A stretch of DNA of 10,794 nucleotides from contig DAOVYZ010000053.1 in assembly GCA_030635365.1 (NCBI GenBank), positions 1-10,794 on the forward strand. The letters run 5' to 3'. The notes under the pieces were generated by a model. It saw only the letters and a program-made list of their open reading frames with translations, did not search any database and had not been told where the DNA came from. Positions 7,684-10,794 of the stretch are shown one piece after another. A program made the translations under genes and the position numbers. Every line of letters begins with the position of its first letter. Position 1 is the first letter of the stretch. This DNA comes from Bacteroidales bacterium. GTDB lineage: Bacteria; Bacteroidota; Bacteroidia; Bacteroidales; UBA12077.

Positions 7684-8199
7684 TTAATCTTTATTCTTAT
7701 TCAGTCCTTCCATCTTCATTGCGGCATCAGATATTTTTGATATTGAGTTTAAATCAACGGTTCCGATAATACTTATTAAAATATCATCATCACCCCCTCC
7801 AAGCATTAAAAATTCAATAATCTTACCATCTTCTTCTTTTATCATCATTCTTAAATCAACATCTTCCTCTTTAACTACCATCAATGTAGTATATTCATCG
7901 AAGGGTATCTGACTACCAATTTCTTTAAAAAAGTTAATTTGGCTATTTAAAGTGCTATCCTCAATAGTAAGAATTCTAATGGATTCTAAACCTACAATTG
8001 CTTTTTTCAATTCTTCCGGGTCTTCATTGTTTTCATCCTGATTTGCAAATAGTTCAAACATATGCTTTGAAATAAATACAGTTGAGAAACCGTCTTTATA
8101 AGCATATTTATCAAATAGTTTATCTATCGGTGTTTTCTGTGCAATTATATTACTTACAGAAATGAAAAATAAAAGTGTAATTACTTGTAATGTTTTCAT
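7684..8199 (-). CDS. DUF4252 exported protein B, last gene of the sigma cassette
   Basis: A 171-residue exported protein of the DUF4252 family, whose biochemical function is unknown. Residues 1-20 form a signal peptide (MKTLQ start, hydrophobic core, probable cleavage at IIA-QK); there is no lipobox cysteine. The mature part begins with the family signature FDKYAYKDGFSTV and ends with a beta-rich segment carrying GGGDDD and LNSISKISD. It is a clear paralogue of protein A at the other end of the cassette. The two share the FDKYA.KDGF.TV block, the I.IL..ED..LN block and the SKISD block. B has an insertion of about 12 acidic and polar residues after the first block. Its ATG overlaps the TGA of the anti-sigma gene by 4 nt (8196-8199), which indicates translational coupling. 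It ends 45 bp from the shared terminator palindrome. Confidence 0.82.
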   Translation of the reverse strand: MKTLQVITLLFFISVSNIIAQKTPIDKLFDKYAYKDGFSTVFISKHMFELFANQDENNEDPEELKKAIVGLESIRILTIEDSTLNSQINFFKEIGSQIPFDEYTTLMVVKEEDVDLRMMIKEEDGKIIEFLMLGGGDDDILISIIGTVDLNSISKISDAAMKMEGLNKNKD

Positions 8200-8726
8200 T
8201 TTTCTTTTGATTTATACGTTTTTATTGCTTTATCAATATTCTTAAGTTTATCAATGCTTTTAAAGTTTTCATTGATTTGAGCCAAACCTGCTAACTTAAC
8301 CGACTCAGAGTTCATAGTTACAGAAATGTACGTTAATACTTGTTTTGTAGCTTCATAAGCTTGTTGTTGATCAGTAAATGTATCTTGAATTAACATAGGT
8401 TTTTGATTGTAATAAAAATAAATACTTAACATTACAGCAATACTTGCAGCAGCACTCATTGACCATTTTATTACTTTCCTGAATTTTCCTTTTGTAGATT
8501 TTTCCCACTTTTGCTCAATTAATCCTATTAGTTCATTGTTTAACTTATGATCAGGATTAGATTCAATCTTAATTTTCTGATATGATTCAAACAATTCTTT
8601 TTCTTTCATCAATTCTAAAGGGATATTGTCTCCTTTAAAGAATTCATGAATTAATTTTTCCTCTTCCAAAGAAGTCTCGCCATTGTAATAGCTATCAAGC
8701 AATATTTTAATTTCTTTGTAATCCAT
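8196..8726 (-). CDS. Single-pass membrane anti-sigma-like protein
   Basis: A 176-residue protein with an acidic, helical cytoplasmic N-terminus (about 1-80, including LLDSYYNGETSLEEE), one transmembrane segment (about 86-106, VIKWSMSAAASIAVMLSIYF) and a periplasmic C-terminus starting near PMLIQDTF, with an AYEATKQVLTYIS helix. This layout and the position directly after an ECF sigma gene fit a membrane-bound anti-sigma factor. The N-terminal sigma-binding role is inferred, since no HxxxCxxC zinc anti-sigma motif is present. The start overlaps the sigma gene by 20 nt (8707-8726) and the end overlaps the next gene by 4 nt, so all three are probably translated in a coupled way. The periplasmic helix (residues 116-170) is the natural place to look for contact with the exported DUF4252 proteins. 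Confidence 0.75.
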   Translation of the reverse strand: MDYKEIKILLDSYYNGETSLEEEKLIHEFFKGDNIPLELMKEKELFESYQKIKIESNPDHKLNNELIGLIEQKWEKSTKGKFRKVIKWSMSAAASIAVMLSIYFYYNQKPMLIQDTFTDQQQAYEATKQVLTYISVTMNSESVKLAGLAQINENFKSIDKLKNIDKAIKTYKSKEK

Positions 8727-9204
8727 GGCTGTATATTTTATTAAATTCTTCCCTAACTTTTTTCCTTGCTATCGATAAAGATACTCTAATATTGTTTATC
8801 GATAAATCAAGAATATCAGATATTTCCTCAAAAGTAAAGCCTTCAATGTCACGTAGTTCAATAATCTGTTTTTGTTGATCAGGCAATGTTTTAATTATTC
8901 TTTTAACAATCTGAGCTGATTCAGCATTGTCATAATCCGGCTGAACCGGATTATGATAATGGGATACATCTATAGTATTCTTTGTAAGTTTTATTTTATC
9001 AAGGCATGCATTTCTTGCCATTTTTACTACAAATGCCTCTTTGTTTGTAAATTTTTTCAATTCATTTCTTTTGTCCCATAGTTTCAGATATATTCCCTGA
9101 ACAATATCTTTAGCCATTTCAGAATCGTTTAGAAATCTGTAAGCCAACCTGAAAACTTTTTCACTCAAGGGCAAGAACTCTTTTATGAATTGATTTTTAT
9201 TCAT
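8707..9204 (-). CDS. ECF-type RNA polymerase sigma factor
   Basis: A 165-residue sigma-70 family factor of the extracytoplasmic-function type, with only regions 2 and 4. Region 2 (about 10-75) includes VFRLAYRFLNDSEMAKDIVQ, then YLKLWDKR, and the promoter-melting/-10 recognition part AFVVKMARNACLDKI. A linker with NPVQPDYDNAES leads to region 4 (about 98-152), with LPDQQKQIIELRDIEGF and the helix-turn-helix FEEISDILDLSINNIRVSLS that reads the -35 element. The length is normal for ECF factors. The gene starts 5 nt after the stop of DUF4252 protein A and its 3' end overlaps the anti-sigma-like gene by 20 nt. It would direct RNA polymerase to envelope-responsive promoters and probably to its own operon through the site at 9748-9770. 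The inducing signal is unknown. Confidence 0.93.
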   Translation of the reverse strand: MNKNQFIKEFLPLSEKVFRLAYRFLNDSEMAKDIVQGIYLKLWDKRNELKKFTNKEAFVVKMARNACLDKIKLTKNTIDVSHYHNPVQPDYDNAESAQIVKRIIKTLPDQQKQIIELRDIEGFTFEEISDILDLSINNIRVSLSIARKKVREEFNKIYSHGLQRN

Positions 9205-9209
9205 TTAAG

Positions 9210-9704
9210 CTATTTTGAGCTTGAAATTTTTGATAAATCCTCTGAATTAAGCACATCTGATATTTTGCTTACTTCTGAGAAATTTAAATCCCCTTCAATG
9301 TAAATCATTGTATTATCAGAACCTCCAACAATCAATAAAAACTCTTGTTTGCCCTTATTATGTTTCTTTCTCATTATCACAACCTGATCATCCTCATCTT
9401 GTATATTTAGAAGTTTAACATAATCGTTCATATCTAATTTTGGAATAATCTCCTCATAAAAGTTTAAATCTTCATTTAATGACTCATCCTCAACTGAAAG
9501 AATTTTTATATTCCCAATTTTTACTTCTTCAATCTTTTCATCTTTAGGAAGAAACATATTTAATAATTTACTTGATACATTAACCGTTGTAAATCCGTCT
9601 TTTAACGCATATTTGTCAAAAGCTTTATCAAATACCGGATTTTGACAATAAACTATTGTACTTAAAAGTGATACAATAAGTAAACTTAGAATTAGTTTTT
9701 TCAT
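9210..9704 (-). CDS. DUF4252 exported protein A, first gene of the sigma cassette
   Basis: A 164-residue protein of the DUF4252 family, function unknown. The N-terminus is a signal peptide (MKKLILSLLIVSLLSTIVYC, residues 1-20). The cysteine at 20 is preceded by I-V-Y, which is not a canonical lipobox, so lipoprotein status is doubtful. The mature domain opens with AFDKYALKDGFTTVNVSSK, continues with IKILSVEDESLNEDLNF and ends with LNFSEVSKISD and a serine-rich tail. It is a paralogue of protein B at the far end of the cassette. It is the promoter-proximal gene, 5 nt ahead of the sigma factor, so it will be the most directly expressed product. Placing an exported protein upstream of the sigma gene suggests it belongs to the signalling circuit, but direct evidence is lacking. 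Confidence 0.82.
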   Translation of the reverse strand: MKKLILSLLIVSLLSTIVYCQNPVFDKAFDKYALKDGFTTVNVSSKLLNMFLPKDEKIEEVKIGNIKILSVEDESLNEDLNFYEEIIPKLDMNDYVKLLNIQDEDDQVVIMRKKHNKGKQEFLLIVGGSDNTMIYIEGDLNFSEVSKISDVLNSEDLSKISSSK

Positions 9705-9747
9705 GATTTTTAAATTTAGTTAAAAAATAAATCTTTTATATCATGAA

Positions 9748-9770
9748 GACGAATCAGGTGGAAAAACATT
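9748..9770 (-). promoter_or_regulatory. Candidate ECF-sigma promoter of the DUF4252/sigma operon
   Basis: Reading the minus strand, AATG (9770-9767) followed by TTTTTCC and, after 15 nt in total, CGTC (9751-9748) resembles an ECF promoter: an AAC-like -35, a T-rich spacer and a CGTC -10 element. The -10 lies about 44 nt before the first ATG of the operon, a suitable distance. No vegetative TAnnTTTG box is seen on this strand in 9705-9800, which favours autoregulation by the encoded sigma factor. The -35 half is a weak match. Confidence 0.35.
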
Positions 9771-9804
9771 AAATTGATAAAGCTATTTTTAAATTTATAT
9801 TATC

Positions 9805-9831
9805 TTTTCCAAAGTTTAAAACTTTGGAAAA
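9805..9831. terminator. Palindrome downstream of xth (terminator-like, copy 2)
   Basis: Perfect 13-nt arms (9805-9817 and 9819-9831, TTTTCCAAAGTTT and its complement) surround one central A. The palindrome lies 18 bp past the xth stop on the minus strand, where it can terminate xth before the DUF4252 operon promoter. It matches copy 1 (7610-7638) in the whole left arm, the preceding ATC and almost all of the right arm; the central base is A here and T in copy 1. The U-tract after it on the minus strand is poor. Confidence 0.6.
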
Positions 9832-9849
9832 TATCCATTTCATAATTAT

Positions 9850-10620
9850 TTAGAAATCTATCTCAACAACTACCGGGCAATGGTCAGAGTGATGGACATC
9901 CTGTAAAATAGTTGCATTTTTTAATTGTGGTTTTAATTCCTCTGAAATCATGTGGTAATCTATTCTCCATCCCAGGTTCTTGGCTCTTGCATTCGCCCTA
10001 TAGCTCCACCAGCTATATTGTTCAGCTTCCTGGTTATACTCTCGGAAAGTATCAATAAACCCACCGGCAATAAACTGGCCAACCCATTCCCTCTCTTCTG
10101 GCAAAAATCCGGATGTTTTTTTATGCCTTTCGGGGTGATTGATATCTATTGGCTTATGGCAAATATTATAATCTCCGCTTACAATTATCTTTGACCTTTC
10201 CTTTTTCAGCTCATTAATATATTTCTGAAAATCAGCTAAATATTCCATTTTATAATCCTGGCGAACTGTTCCTGTTGTTCCTGATGGAAAATAAGAGTTA
10301 ATAATTGTAATATCTCCATAATCGGCGCGAATAGTTCTTCCTTCAATATCGTATTTTTCAATTCCTATTCCTTTTTCAATAAGATTAGGTTCCTCTTTCG
10401 ATAAAATTGCAACACTACTATAACCTTTTTTTTGAGCAGAAAACCAATAATGTTTATATCCCAGATCATCAAATAGTGTTGTTTCAACCTGCTCTTTATG
10501 GGCCTTCGTTTCCTGAATTAAAACAATATCAGGATTCGATTCTTTTAACCAATTTACAAAGCCTTTATTCATAGCAGCACGAATCCCATTTACGTTGTAC
10601 GAAAATATTTTTTTAATCAT
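9850..10620 (-). CDS. xth: Exodeoxyribonuclease III (AP endonuclease, Xth/ExoA family)
   Basis: A cytoplasmic base-excision repair enzyme that cuts 5' to abasic sites and removes 3'-blocking groups; magnesium-dependent. At 256 residues it has the usual length. All catalytic landmarks of the exonuclease-endonuclease-phosphatase fold are present: N9 in YNVNGIRA, metal-binding E37 in IQETK, Y110 in INSYFPSG, D150 and N152 in SGDYNICH, GWRIDYHM near 217-224, and the terminal HHSDHCP with D246 and H247. The N-terminus MIKKIFSYNVNG is exactly where the family starts, so the ATG at 10620 is well supported. The gene is transcribed alone on the minus strand and ends before the palindrome at 9805-9831. 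No clear promoter box was found in 10621-10737. Confidence 0.96.
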   Translation of the reverse strand: MIKKIFSYNVNGIRAAMNKGFVNWLKESNPDIVLIQETKAHKEQVETTLFDDLGYKHYWFSAQKKGYSSVAILSKEEPNLIEKGIGIEKYDIEGRTIRADYGDITIINSYFPSGTTGTVRQDYKMEYLADFQKYINELKKERSKIIVSGDYNICHKPIDINHPERHKKTSGFLPEEREWVGQFIAGGFIDTFREYNQEAEQYSWWSYRANARAKNLGWRIDYHMISEELKPQLKNATILQDVHHSDHCPVVVEIDF

Positions 10621-10719
10621 AATAAAAAAAATTAAATATTCTTAACCACAATGTTCCGAATTCTAAGACTAAAACAAGCAATTCGATTATAAATTGTTAA
10701 TATTTTTATTTATTCAAAC

Positions 10720-10771
10720 AACACCTTGTGCTTACACTTAGCCTGCTTTTCTTAATTTAACATAAGGTGTT
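10720..10771. repeat. Imperfect inverted repeat overlapping the end of the edge gene
   Basis: AACACCTTGTG (10720-10730) and CATAAGGTGTT (10761-10771) are inverted with one mismatch in 11, which pairs as G-U in the + strand transcript. The loop is 30 nt. It straddles the stop codon of the partial gene at 10738-10794. It might help end that transcript, but the following sequence has no good U-tract, so it is recorded as a repeat only. Confidence 0.3.
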
Positions 10772-10794
10772 TTTCTATTTATAACTGCAAATGC
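10738..10794 (-). CDS. Probable 3' end of a gene cut by the window edge
   Basis: On the minus strand an open frame enters from the right edge and ends at a TAA (10740-10738). It encodes AFAVINRKTPYVKLRKAG, a basic tail that looks like an ordinary protein C-terminus. Only 18 residues are visible, so no family can be named. It would be co-directional with xth, about 117 bp upstream of the xth start. The other frames on this strand do not look coding. Confidence 0.35.
   Translation of the reverse strand, partial: AFAVINRKTPYVKLRKAG

Noticed and set aside
9952..10194. 80-codon open frame on the + strand inside xth
   Set aside because: It is antisense to a complete exonuclease III gene with all catalytic residues; no independent evidence of coding.
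1..10794. CRISPR arrays, tRNA or rRNA genes
   Set aside because: No regularly spaced direct repeats and no tRNA or rRNA landmarks were seen on either strand.

Overview
The window is AT-rich (roughly one third G+C by eye) and points to a member of the Bacteroidota, probably a Bacteroidales/Marinilabiliales- or Cytophaga-like lineage. The evidence is a DUF2723-family membrane glycosyltransferase, a secreted M43 metalloprotease with a C-terminal type IX secretion (T9SS) sorting domain, an ECF sigma/anti-sigma pair with DUF4252 proteins, Bacteroidota-type -7 promoter boxes (TAnnTTTG) and the absence of clear Shine-Dalgarno sequences. The genus cannot be fixed from the sequence alone.

Layout, left to right. 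1-295: a short GC-rich block with a hairpin, then an AT-rich leader with a candidate promoter. 296-3352 (+): a 1018-residue DUF2723/TMEM260-like GT-C glycosyltransferase. 3353-3646: non-coding, with a small hairpin and a helically phased series of TATC sites. 3647-5230 (+): the M43 protease. 5229-5793: a degraded stretch holding the relic of an ABC-transporter ATPase, then a 165-bp element with 23-bp terminal inverted repeats (MITE-like), then the typA promoter. 5794-7593 (+): the ribosome-associated GTPase TypA/BipA. 7594-7683: a strong palindrome between convergent genes. 7684-9704 (-): a tight four-gene cassette, in transcription order DUF4252 protein A, ECF sigma factor, one-TM anti-sigma-like protein, DUF4252 protein B. 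9705-9849: a candidate ECF promoter and a second copy of the same palindrome. 9850-10620 (-): exodeoxyribonuclease III. 10738-10794 (-): the probable 3' end of a further gene cut off by the window edge.

Functionally, typA and xth are housekeeping genes flanking a cell-envelope regulatory cassette. The cassette looks like a self-contained surface-signalling unit: a cytoplasmic sigma factor, a membrane-anchored partner that probably sequesters it, and two exported DUF4252 paralogues that may act as periplasmic inputs or outputs. The left half is envelope and secretion biology (protein glycosylation and a T9SS cargo protease) followed by a recombination-scarred interval. The most interesting points are the sigma/DUF4252 sandwich bracketed by identical palindromes, the MITE-like element beside the ABC relic, and the phased TATC array upstream of the protease.
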